Positions 1 through 11,105 of a DNA stretch of 64,000 bases are shown here, piece after piece. Within the stretch, counting starts at the first letter, position 1; the number at the start of each line of letters is the position of its first letter. The stretch comes from Copromyces sp. CBS 386.78 (Eukaryota > Ascomycota > Sordariomycetes > Sordariales > Sordariaceae): NCBI GenBank assembly GCA_030685235.1, contig MU839104.1, forward strand, positions 248,001-312,000, read 5' to 3'. The translations under genes and the position numbers were made by a program. Under the pieces are notes generated by a model. That model was not told the DNA's origin and did no database searches. It saw only the letters and a list, made by a program, of their open reading frames with translations.

Positions 1-198
1 CATTTGGACCCGCAGGTTCCAAGTCACGCGCCACATGCTCTGCTGTGGCGGCCGAAAAGCGGGGCGGATCCGCAGGGGAAAAAATAGGGGCTGACAATTT
101 GGAGAGCGTCGTTGTTATGAGAGACTACTTTTCTTGGCAGGCCCACCCTCTACCTGCAGTACTTAGTGTGATGGGTAAGTTTAATTAGGCGGGGTAAG
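1..198. other. Host-like flank left of the mariner element, no gene seen
   Basis: The base composition is ordinary, CpA and TpG are present, and there is no RIP signature. No ORF of note, RNA gene or repeat is recognisable. It ends at the TA dinucleotide (199-200) that flanks element H. With H removed, this stretch would join the DNA that follows position 3700. Confidence 0.6.
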
Positions 199-298
199 TA
201 CCTGGTCTGTGCACGGAATTTTTTTAGGATTTTGGAGGCAAACGCAAAGCCTGTCTATAGAAACCATCTGTTGCATTGATTTACTATAGAAATTACTA

Positions 299-798
299 CT
301 ATTTGATATGCATTCTATTGGCATCAATGATATTTTGGCATCTTTGAGGCATTGTTTCCAATAATTCCGCTAAATAGCTATTTGGGACCTTATTCTAAGC
401 CTCCATTACCATCTTTCGGAGTCTCGATAAGTTCGGATTCTCTATTAAACCCTATTTATTTTCGATATAGTCCTTTATCCAATTCCAAACGCTTTTAATA
501 GGGTTTAGATCGGGGGAAAAAGGCGGCCAAAAAATAACGTTAACTCCTCTTTTTATAAATTCTTATAGAGTATTTGCGGTAGAATGGGCAGGGGCGTTGT
601 TTTGTATCAATACTAGATTTTGATTATTTCGGCGGTAAAGACGGATCTAGCTATCGATTAAAGGAAGGCATTGGTTTTAGTAGTTCTCTTTGGTGATAAA
701 TCCCTATTCTTTTTCCTAAAAAAGGCTTAGTCCCTTCCCAATCCTAGAAAAATATCCCCAAAATATTTATCCTCCCTTCCTTTAGTACCGTTCGATAA
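299..798 (-). pseudogene. Tc1/mariner transposase, C-terminal half with DDE motifs (element H)
   Basis: The minus-strand translation shows the catalytic landmarks of a Tc1-like DDE transposase. The stretch LVLIQNNAPAHS corresponds to the second catalytic Asp block, with the usual QDN reading QNN here. WPPFSPDLNPIKSVW follows, which is the conserved C-terminal block normally ending in ...NPIE..W. Here Glu reads Lys, so two catalytic positions look mutated. Stops inside the frame are TAA/TAG where Gln/Trp would be expected. The frame closes with TAG at 299-301. It joins 2960-3509 in phase once element I and one TSD copy are removed. Confidence 0.85.
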
Positions 799-1019
799 TG
801 TTATGGGGCTAGAGCTTTGGGGTTAGACCTGGCTGATGCCAGGTCTGTAAAGCCTGCGAAGGCTCTAGTTCGGATGCCCCGGCCTTGACAGCTCGGTACA
901 CAAAACCCGTTCTCGACTGCACCCTTCTAATACAGTCTCTTCCTTTCCCTCTTTGTTAAATATAGCATTTCAACCTTATACGACTACTCGCTATACCTTA
1001 CTCTTACAAACCCGTTACA
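799..1019 (+). repeat. 5' LTR of element I
   Basis: This is a 221-bp direct repeat of 2734-2954. Its left (outer) part keeps CpA and TpG, for example ACCTGGCTGATGCCAGGTCT. Its right (inner) part is RIP-mutated, for example CTATACC and CTTACAAACC where the other copy has CTGTGCC and CTTGCAGACC. Confidence 0.9.
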
Positions 1020-2160
1020 TTATATTTAACCCTCTTTTCAACGACCTCGTACTATCGCCTACACGCCTAAAGAATCTCCGTTACACCGTCTTCCTCTCTG
1101 CAACGAAATCCCTCCCCCACCATTACGATATTTCAGCAACAGCTTCCGCAAGTGCCCTAGGCGAACACCTCGCCAAAGCGACACCGACAATTCGCTTCAT
1201 CTATCGAATAACTTATTACTAAGGTCGCTACTCTCAAGACTTCTCCTCTACTTAACTCGCCTTCGAAGAAGCTAATCCTTCCCTATCTCAAAAAATTTTC
1301 TAGGGAGAAAGCAGATTTCGAAATATAGGTACTTAACGCCCAAACTAAACTCTACGTTAATAGCTTCGCTATCGGCGACTCTAAAGCGCAATTTTATTAC
1401 CTACTCGCCAGCCTATCGCCCCCCATTAAACACCCCCTCGTTTCGTTCGCCTCCACGCCCCGTTCACTGTAGGAACTTTTCGACAAGCTCCGACTTACCT
1501 ACGGTAATCCGAACCCTAAGAAACGCGCTAGCTAAGAACTCGCCGCTATCCGCCAAAAGAGTAAAGAGGGCATCGTAACCTTCTTAGTCCGATATAAGGA
1601 AGTACTCTACCGAGCCCAAGCTGACTCTTAGCCCGACGCCGCGAAGGTCAATTCATTAACCCACGCGCTCAGCGATCCCTAGAAGCAGCGGCTCAACAAT
1701 CGTATCGACGTACCAGAGCAATACCTAAACCTACTCACGTACCTACGAAAGCTTAACGGTAATATCTTTCTTTTAGCCTCTTCCTCCGCCTTTAGGAGGC
1801 AGGTCCAAGTTGACGATAACAGAAATATAGCTATAAACATCTCTACAACGAAAATAAAGAGCAATAGCGGTATCTCCTCGAAGCTACAACAATAATAGAA
1901 GGAGGAGGGCAAGTATACGAATTACAGTAGCGGTTCCTACTAGGTTAAGAAGTATAAGAAGACGAAGATAAATAACGTCACAGTCCGTAGTCCGGTTAGG
2001 GGCGTAGGTAGTTACAATAGCGACGATTAAGAGGAGGAATTTACAGATTGAGCAAAGCCTTAATAAAACTACGATAGAGGGAGGTTTATACGTTCGCAAA
2101 GGAGGAACTTCTACAATTATTAAAGTACGGCGTTTATTAATTAAATAGTTAGTCAACCTT
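1020..2160 (+). pseudogene. Gag-like remnant of element I
   Basis: The plus-strand translation of about 1250-1800 gives a gag-like run broken only by TAG/TAA in place of Trp/Gln. It includes ELFDKLRLTYGNPNPKKRA and AKVNSLTHALSDP, similar in style to fungal retrotransposon Gag (capsid helices followed by a Gly/Asn linker). No zinc knuckle could be placed with confidence. No protease, reverse transcriptase or integrase motif follows before the right LTR. The open frames on the opposite strand at 1679-2156 are shadows of this remnant. Confidence 0.6.
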
Positions 2161-2733
2161 CTTCCACCCCTTTATACGTACCTCTAGGGAGGATCTACTA
2201 CGAAACGCAACCGTTGGAAGGTAATAAATATCACATTTCGTAGGCATAAGGATTACTAGGCCCGTCCTTAACGAAGGATACGTATTAAGCGAAGCTCTAC
2301 GGTCGCCGCAGCGCGTTTGAGAGCGTTAGGCGATGCGGGCTCCTACTAGCTAGAAAAATAGAGCAATACGAAGCATAGAAGTAATAATTCTAATCTAACT
2401 ACCCACAAGGCATAAATTTACTACTTAATAGAAGAAGTTCCCGGATAGGCAGTTTCTAAATACCTTATAAATCTTAGTACCTAGGCCATTGGGTATAGCT
2501 CTATGAAAGTAAGTATTAGAAGGCACTACCGACTCGGGTGGGAGTAAGTAATCGTATAGCGTTTATTTAGGGGCTTAAATAGTAATGATTTTTGCTTGGT
2601 ATCGTTAATTTTCTTCCCCATTCTGTACGTTAGGTTGGGTATGATTATCGGGCTGGATCTTTGGTCATTTTTCGTATAATTAGCTACGTCTTATACGGTA
2701 GGCCTACGTCTCTTTAGGGGAGTAGGGGGGTAA

Positions 2734-2954
2734 TATTATAGGGCTAGAGCCCTAGGGTTAGACCTAGCTAATGCCAAGTCTATAAAGCCTACGAAGGCTC
2801 TAGTTCGAATGCCCCGGCCTTGGCAGCTCGGTACACAAAACCCGTTCTCGACTACACCCTTCTAATACAGTCTCTTCCTTTCCCTCTTTATCAAATATAG
2901 CATTTCAACCTTATACGACTGCTCGCTGTGCCTTACTCTTGCAGACCCGTTACA
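2734..2954 (+). repeat. 3' LTR of element I
   Basis: This is the second copy of the 221-bp LTR, directly followed by the TSD GATAA (2955-2959). Its inner (left) part is RIP-mutated (TATTATAGGG, CTAATGCC). Its outer (right) part keeps CTGCTCGCTGTGCC and CTTGCAGACC. Confidence 0.9.
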
Positions 2955-2959
2955 GATAA

Positions 2960-3509
2960 TATAGGTTAGATTATATTCTTCTCCGACGCGACGGATAACG
3001 AATTATTTTCGATGAAGGCTACTAGTAACCTAAGTTTCGTCCGTCCAAAGAATTTCTTTCTATTAATCTATTATCTAATTGAAGTATTTTCGAGCCTATT
3101 TTAAACGCTTAATCCGGTTGGTTTAGGAAATAGGCGGCTTTTTTCTTACGATTCTCCGCTAGAATCCGAAACGATAGAAAGCGTTTTTAATAGCCTATAT
3201 TCTAAAGATAGCCTTAAAGAGTTTTATTAAAAGCTTAAGAAAGGATATCCTTTTTCCTTTTTTAGACGATATAACGAATTAGACTAATTCTTCCTCCTAA
3301 TTTTGAGATAGGGTAATTGGGCGGCCGGATCGAGATGTAATTTGAGCGTGCTTAATTGCGTGATGGATTTGAGTAGGTAAGAATCTAGTAATTTGGGCGA
3401 TTTCGGCTTTAGAATAATAACTATCGAAATAAAGGATTTTGACGCGATTTCGATCTTTATTAGTCAATTGGCGAATATTAGGCCCTCGAGGGCGCCCTCG
3501 TTGAGGCAT
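2960..3509 (-). pseudogene. Tc1/mariner transposase, N-terminal half (element H)
   Basis: The minus-strand frame opens with MPQRGRPRGPN and continues with a helix-turn-helix-like stretch (SKAEIAQITRFLPTQIHHAI), as in the N-terminal DNA-binding part of Tc1-like transposases. The open frame ends at about 3297, then continues with RIP-type stops to the insertion point of element I at 2959/2960. Together with 299-798 it forms one 1050-base frame (350 codons), a normal length for this family. This is a decayed gene, not a working enzyme. Confidence 0.82.
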
Positions 3510-3700
3510 CGTAATAGTGTTTTAGCGCTAATAGTAATAATGGAATTTAGAAGATTTTTTAGAGGTACCAAAAGGAAAAGGATAGGCGATTTCTAGGCCT
3601 AAAAAAAAGGTGGATATCCAAATCGCTAAGAAATTTGCAGGCGGAATGATATACTCTAATTGGCCAAGCTTAAAAAATTATAGGTCCGAGCTCAAAGGTA

Positions 3701-3986
3701 CCTAACAGGGGTGTTTTTACTTTCGCTCGTAACCACAGTACTTAGTAGCCTTCCAAAGATTCGCCAAACGCGCGCAAAAACCAACTAAACCCAGGTGTCC
3801 GCGTGGCCAAGAAGTACCAGTGGATAAAAATAACGCCAACCGATTAGTCAAAGAACGGCCTTGGCAAAAAAGGATACAATTTCACGACTAAAGACATAGA
3901 GCCAGTTCGGAGTTCGGACAGCCTATCTGTTGTTCCAACCAATCAAAACTCAGGGTTTTAACCCCATCTCTCTACTTCGGGAAGGG
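3701..3986. other. Host-like DNA between H and A, no gene seen
   Basis: About 285 bp with normal dinucleotide use and no RIP. No ORF, RNA or repeat is recognisable. It ends at the TSD of element A (TTCGT, 3987-3991). This is the only unmutated host DNA between the two transposon blocks. Confidence 0.6.
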
Positions 3987-3991
3987 TTCGT

Positions 3992-4215
3992 TGTTACGTG
4001 CAAAATGTGTGTGTGAAATGATCATATCATAATTGATGAAAAAAGAAAAGAAGAAGCTATATATAAAGGCTTTCCGGAGTCCTTTTATAGGAACTCCTAT
4101 CCCTAGGATGGGACTTGTCAAATGTAGTGTTTATATTATATAGAAGTCTCCTCTAGAGATTCAAGTTTGGGATTTAGAAGTCTTAGACTTCGGAAAGTAT
4201 TTTTGTATTCTTATA
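3992..4215 (-). repeat. LTR of element A (left copy, 3' LTR of the element)
   Basis: A 224-bp repeat matching 15368-15591. The outer (left) half keeps CpA/TpG (GTGCAAAATGTGTGTGTG). The inner half is RIP-mutated (GTGTTTATATTATATAG against GTGTTTACGTTATATGG in the other copy). The TSD TTCGT lies immediately to the left. Confidence 0.93.
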
Positions 4216-7200
4216 AATGCCCCCCCTCAAAAAAAAATTTCTGTTATTTTGATAGTTAAATAGTAATATTATTAAATTAAAAAATTTGGGAAGTCCTATA
4301 GGAAAACTAACTTTGTATCCTCTATAAGTTCTTCCTATTTTCCTTTATAGATTTTAAAGCTTTTGAAAATTCTGCCGCCGATTATTATAAAAATTTTACT
4401 GTTACGAAGTTCGATTTTAATAAGGGGCTGCGGGATATTAGTACTATTAAAAGTATAGACTTTTCTTTATTAAATAATGAGGTAAATAGCCTCCTACTTC
4501 TTTATAAATATTTCGGGTTATATTATAGGCTTATTTCCTTTAGTTTAATCCGCTATCTTCTATATAAAGTTTCGCTCTTAGAAGGCGTTTCCTAATACGC
4601 GGGGCTTAGCGAAAAAGATGTCTACGAACTATTAACTTCTAACTTCCTTAATTTTATTTCTTCTATAAATCTTTCGAAATTATTTAATAAAATTATATAC
4701 GCTTCTAATAAAATTGCGTAGGCTTTACTTAATATATTAAATTAGTTAGTAAATTCTATAATATGGGTAATTAATATTTTAAAATTAGATTTAGAAGTAT
4801 ATTCTAATTTAATAGTATTAATAATATAATATATAATATTTATTGTAAGGATTTTCCGAATTGACCGACCGAAGCCGAATATCGATTTGGTAGGGCTATT
4901 TGATATTATTACTATTATGTCCGTAATATTCGATTTAAAGAAAGAGATTTTAGTAGGTATTTTATTAAAGGGAATTAAATTTATAGTTAAAATCGAACTC
5001 TATCCTTTATCGATAAACTTTAAATTAAGGGACCCGAATTTGTTAATTAGAGTAAAACTTTTAAATTTAGTAATTTAAGCGAATTTATTAATTTTATTAA
5101 TTGGGGTGAAAATATTAAATTTAATAATTAAAATAGTTTACTATATTATAGGGACGTTTATATCCGGTATTTTGCTAATTAGGGTAATAGGGTTTATAAT
5201 ATTAAAATGGTCGCGTCGTAGAATAAAGTTTAGGAAAGGTTAAGGGATATTTTGCGTTACGCTAAATTAATATTAAAATTTTCGTTAGATTTAGGGTTAT
5301 TTAAAATATAGTTATTTAAATTAAATATTTTAATAATTTTACAATTCTTAATTAGAATTGTGGTTTCGGCTGAAGCTTTATGTTTTATTAAAGTAGGCGC
5401 TACGGTGGGCTTTGAAGTAACGACTTCGGTAAGGATAGAATAATTCTTTATAATTTTATATTTATCCCGGTTTTTAATAAATTTTATAATATTAGACTTG
5501 TATTTTAATAAAAGCCTTTAAAAAATTATATTAATAGCCTTAAAATTTCTATAAGTAAAAGCAAAAGTTTTATTATTAATTTAGTAGTTGGTAATATTAT
5601 TACCTTTTATATTCTTATTATATATTATTATTATATATTTTAAAATAATTTTATTGATTTTTTTAGTTTCTTTGCGCTAAATTATATAAGAATTATTATT
5701 CTATTTTACTTAGCTTATATTTAAAATAGTAAGGTAAACCCTTTCGGGGCGGCGGTTAAATATAGTATTTAAACCTTTAGATTTAATATTAGTAATTTAA
5801 TTTATATATTCCGCCTTATTTCCGATAATTTAGTATATAATTTATATAGTTTAAATTATATAAATGTCGAGTTTTTTAGGGAGATTATTAATAGTTATTA
5901 TAAAGATTATTAGGCTTGCTAAGTCTTTAATATTCTTAATAGAAAGCGTTTGTTTAATATATTTAATTTATAAAATTCTTTTATTTATAAATATCGCTAC
6001 TTTGGTTAGGATTTTTATAATTTTAAATTAGTTTCCGAAGTTTAAGAAGTTAAAGAATTTACTCTTATTAATATTATTATTCGTTAGGGTTAGAGAATTT
6101 TTAAAAATAGTTCCCGGAGTCTAAGACTTTACGCTTATAAAAGGTTAAATATTTAATATATTTTCCTATGCGTTAATAAAGTCGGCTACGAAAAATAATT
6201 ATTTCGACGTAGTACTAATGTTTTTCGTAACTGCCTTTCCTTTATTAGCACTTATTTTTCTTATTATAACGAATTCTAATAAAGTAATTTCGTAATATTA
6301 TATAGGCTTAAAAGCGATTTTTATCAATTAAGGTATTAAAAGTAGTATTATAGGAAGATTTAAGCGGGGCGATTATATATTTGAACGAAAATTATTAATT
6401 GCGGGCGAAAGGAATTAAAATTGTGTATTTATTATTTAAATAATTACTGCGTTAATAAAGGTAGTTTATTTTAGTTTAATAGTTAGTAGGCTAATAATAA
6501 TATTGGATTTTAGTATATATATTATTTTTATTCCTTCCCTCTTTTTGTAATTATTAGGTTCGTCCGGTCTTTTTAATTCGTTATTTTAAATTAGAAATTT
6601 TATTTTGTAGTTTCTAACTATATTTTATACGTTTTTTATTAAGTTTAAAGGACTTTTACCTTTTAAAGCCTATATATTAAAACTTATAGCTATAGTCTTT
6701 TTATTTAATTTTATAGAAGAGGATTAGTTTACTTTTAATTTATTTCGTTTTATACTATAGTAATTATTCGATTTTATATAATTTATACCGTTTATCGTTA
6801 CCTTCAGTAAAGATTCGGTTTAATTTATTATTTTTTTATTTATTAAAAGGGTCGTCGCCTTCGGAGTATTTATATAAGTATATAATTGAAATAACCTTAT
6901 AAATTCTTTATATTTCCAGAATATTAAATTCGTAAACTAAATTGCTTATTTTCTGTAGTATAATAAAAAGCCCGATCTTCTATTATACGAATTTTCTAAA
7001 CGTATTTCCGACGGGATTATAACCTTTATATAATTAAATTATAATTTTATTATTGACTTAGAAATTTAATAGTTTATATTTCTTATTGTATAATAATTTT
7101 AATTTTATAGCTATTTAGTTAATTACTTTTATAGCTTTTTTTTAATATAATTTATATAAGGCGTTTAAATTTTAATTATTGTAGTCCTTTGGCTTTAGGA

Positions 7201-10200
7201 GATTTAAGGCTATATTAAATTTAAATCCGAGTATTAATTCGTTTAGAATTATTCCTACTAATATAAATAAAAAATTATTTATATTATATTATATTGTTAG
7301 TAGTATATTTGGTTATAAGATGTCGAAATTTTCCGCTATATAATATCGGATAGTAAATTCGACTTCTTAATTTCTACGTTCGTTTTTTCCGTTGGCTTAG
7401 GAGTATTATATAATTGTATAAGCTAATTTAGACTTGAATTTAGCGAAAATTACCTTTTATAATACTAAAAGAAATTTTAAATCTTTATTATTAACGTAAA
7501 TACGAAAGAGACCCTAATTATAAAGGAGAAATATTATAATAAATCTTCCGGTCTAATCCTTTATAATATAAATAATCTTCTTTAGGATAAAGATAACCTT
7601 TTTATTAAAAGCGTAGACAATAATTATAAAGGTATTATAATCTATACTTCCTTAAATTATTAACGAATATAATTATTTCGGAAGGCCTATTACGAAATTA
7701 ATATAAATTATATAATATAGTATAAACTTCAAAATAATTAATTATATCTAATTTAGAATCGCCTTTCTATCCGTTTTAAAGAAGTTGTATTTAGGGTAAT
7801 AGGAAATATAAATTTAGAGCCGGTAATTAAACTTTAAAAAAACGAAGCCTTCTAACTTTTTAATTATTCGGGCTAGGCCGAAATAATAGTAATCGTCGTA
7901 TACTATATATAGAATATTATTTATATAATTATTTAATATATATAGGCGGGTTATTCTATCCCTTATATAGTAGTAGAGTAATTTATTATAGAATTAATAT
8001 AAAAAGTGACAGTCCTACGGTAAATCGAACTTTTTATTCCATTTAATATATTACCGGAGTTTGCCTATAACTTTTATATAATAATTATCCTTGGCGTAGC
8101 CTTCGATAAATTTTTAGCGAATTAACGAATTTATTTAAACTTATATTAAATAAATTATATTTTTTTAAATATTATTTAATTTACTATCGTTTAAATTAAG
8201 TTTAAAGGTTATAAATAGTAGGCGGGATAAAGCGTTTAGGATAATATTAATTTTTCTTAAAATATATTTAATTTCTAAATCGAATTGAAATAAGTAAATT
8301 AAAATTATAATAAACTTCGGGTTTAATTTAATAAAATTTATTATACGAAGAATTATTTAATGTACAATGCTAGCTATTACTTTATAATCTATTAAAACTA
8401 TTATAAATTTTTTATAGGATTATAAGATTTATTTAGTAGTATAATATATTTAGACTAAGTATATTATTTCGAATTCTATTGGCTAATAATTCTTTTCGGC
8501 CTTTCATAATCGTTTATTATAGAATATAATTAGCTAAACTTTATTAATAAGGAAAAACTTTCCGTTTTAATTATTTCCGTTTAAGTAAAAAATTACTAAA
8601 TTAAAATTAAATTTTTTAGAGGCGTCGATTTTATAGAATATAAAGCGGTTAGGGTAATAATAGAATAGAATAAACTTTTTATAAAATTAATTTTAAAGGA
8701 TTTAAAAGGTTTCTATTTCGGACTTTATAGGGGTAAAGTTTACCGTCCGCGTAAATTACTATTATACTAATTGATTTTTCTTTTTAAATATCCGTTTTTC
8801 TTTTTTAACCTATATAATTAATTTTACTTTCCTATTTTCGAAAAGTCCGATTTTTTGGGCGAATTAAAGTACGAACTTTTTTAAGAAAGTTATAATACTA
8901 ATATATTTCTCTAAATTCTTAAGGTCCTTAAATATATTTAAATTGCGTAATCCTTTTATACGGTCTTCTATTATAATTAAACTTAATCCGGTTACCTTAT
9001 AATTTAGAAGTTAGATCAATAAGTAGGTAATAAAGGATTTTTTAGCAGCGATATTGAGATTAATATCCTTAAAAAGTTCTATAATAAACTTTAAATATTC
9101 GAAGTATTCTTCTTTAATATCGCTAAATACGATAATATTATTAATATAAACGGCCGCGAAAATCTAGTACGGGTGGAGGCGCTTGTCTATAAACCTTTAT
9201 ATATACGGCGGGGAATTCTTATAGCTTATTAAAATTATATTAAATTATTTAAATCTTTATAAATTTATTAATATTATATAATCTTTATAATAAGGGTAAA
9301 TAAATATTTAATAGAAAAAAGCTAATTTATTAAAATAATTAATATATTTTTTACTTCTTATTTTAGCGATTATTGAATTTTAAGTCGGTAATAAATATAA
9401 ATCCCTAATAATAATTCTATTAATTAGCCTTTAATTAATAACGATTCTTACTTTTCGTTAACCGTTTATTATCCGCTATATAATAAAATACGGGTATTCA
9501 AAAGGAATTGGGCGCCTTATCTATTCGAATTTCCTATTAGTATATATTTTATTAAAGATTTCGTCGAAAATCTCTCTATCCTTTAAACCGATTTAATAAA
9601 ATCTTAATGCGATCTTCTCTTTTTATTAGCCGTCGGTTAAGTTAATATAGAGTATTTTATTTTCGTTTATTTTAATAACTCTATTCCCGTTATAAATGTT
9701 ATATTTGTCTAAGAGCGCCTTAACGTCTTTAGTAAAATTTAGTTTAATATTATAAATTTTAACGCTATAAATAGACTCAATTTCTAAGACTTTATTAGGT
9801 TTATTAATTCCTAGGGATTATCTTTTCGTTAAAGTAGCTTTTAATAATTTTAAGGCTTACTCTTCGGTTAAAGGACTATTTAATTTAATTTTTCACGCTA
9901 TTTTACATACTACGGTATTAATTTTAAAGTTTAATATAAGTATAATTCTTTCGAACTCCTCTATATAATCGAATTCCTCGCCGACTTCCTTATTTATTAT
10001 AATTAATATAGTTTAAATTTAAAAGAAAGAAATAGATTTAAAACCGTTTATATTAATATCTTTAATTATTCTTAATTTTTAATTTTTATAAATCTTTATC
10101 GAAGATAAAGTAGGATTCGCGATAACGATTATTTAAATTGTTTTATAAATAAGGAAATAGCTCTTAACGAATTTATGATACGATTCGAAAATGAAATCCT

Positions 10201-10691
10201 TTAGGATTCTAATATTTAATATTATATTTATATATTAATAAATAATTAGAACCCGGATTTCGCTATAAATAGGGATTACGAAATTATATAATACTATAAC
10301 CTTCTATTTAACGGGTTTCGCTTTATTTATAATTTTAATTAAAAGGTTATTATATAAAGCGATTTTTATTTTATCCGTTTTAATATTAATTGTAACGTTG
10401 TATAGTACGGTCTATAATATTCCTAATAGTAACTTTATACTTAGGACTAGGGAAACCTATATTATAATTTAGAATTTTATAATTTTAGGTTTGCCTTTGG
10501 CCGTCCTTATTATAAAAATATTAAAAGTAGTCTATTTTATAAAGTTAATTTAATTTCTAACTATTTTGAAAATCTTTTGCCGCGAAGTGTCGTAAACGGC
10601 TAATTTATTTTAAGCAATCTATTATTCGTCGATTAAAATATTAGAATAATTAGTATTAATGTAAATTGATTATTTAACGCTATTTTTTAAT

Positions 10692-11105
10692 GAGAAACGC
10701 TATTCGCACCGCTGCTAAACGCTTTATACACCGCCGTCCAAAATAAAACAACGTATAACTTCGTCAAATCTCAAGCTACAAAAATATAAATGAGTGTATA
10801 AAATTTCTGAAATTTTTCTATATTATATAGCTCAGGTGGGGTCCTTAACTAATATCCTTTAGTACCTTTAAAAACACGTACCTAACTTTGAAAATTAAAA
10901 CTTCCATTTTTGAGCACCTAGTGTTTTTAGCCTCGTAAGATAGCTTAACTATATTGGCCAAGAGGGTATTAGATAGAGTAAAAAATTAGAAAAATTCCAA
11001 TACTATTATTGAACTGTATAGCCCAGATTCCGTAGAGTAACTTTGGATTTTCATTTTTCACGGCGGTGCGAATAGCGTTTTGCTGCGGTGCGAATAGCGT
11101 TTCTC
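10692..11105. mobile_element. MITE M1 (414 bp) with duplicated terminal motif, in element A
   Basis: Inverted ends GAGAAACGCTATTCGCACCG are flanked by a perfect 8-bp TSD, TTTTTAAT (10684-10691 and 11106-11113). At the right end the motif CGCTATTCGCACCG occurs twice in tandem; at the left end the inner copy is degenerate. There is no coding capacity. Unlike its surroundings it keeps many CpA and TpG steps, so it escaped RIP. Terminus and TSD length match MITE M2 and the MULE F. It is homologous to M2 in reverse orientation; both contain GTATTAGATAGAG or a close variant. Confidence 0.9.

Larger units (their letters stand above)
799..2954 (+). mobile_element. Element I: small gag-only LTR retrotransposon nested in H
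   Basis: Two 221-bp LTRs (799-1019 and 2734-2954) begin TGTTATGG (RIP form TATTATAG) and end CCGTTACA. A perfect 5-bp TSD, GATAA, lies at 794-798 and 2955-2959. A polypurine tract (AGGGGAGTAGGGGGG, about 2716-2730) precedes the right LTR, giving plus orientation. The 1.7-kb interior shows a gag-like frame but no reverse transcriptase or integrase, so the element was probably mobilised in trans. Its LTR ends and polypurine tract resemble those of element D. Confidence 0.9.
201..3698 (-). mobile_element. Element H: Tc1/mariner DNA transposon, interrupted by element I
   Basis: A TA dinucleotide flanks both ends (199-200 and 3699-3700). The ends are imperfect inverted repeats: CCTGGTCTGTGCACGG on the left, and CCTTTGAGCTCGGACC when the right end is reverse-complemented, followed by a shared ATTTTTT tract. 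The total is 3498 bp. Removing the nested LTR element and one TSD copy (2161 bp) leaves 1337 bp, a usual size for Tc1/mariner. The transposase lies on the minus strand in two pieces. In-frame TAA and TAG codons replacing Gln and Trp indicate moderate RIP, so the element is dead. The exact TIR ends are the least certain part. Confidence 0.85.
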
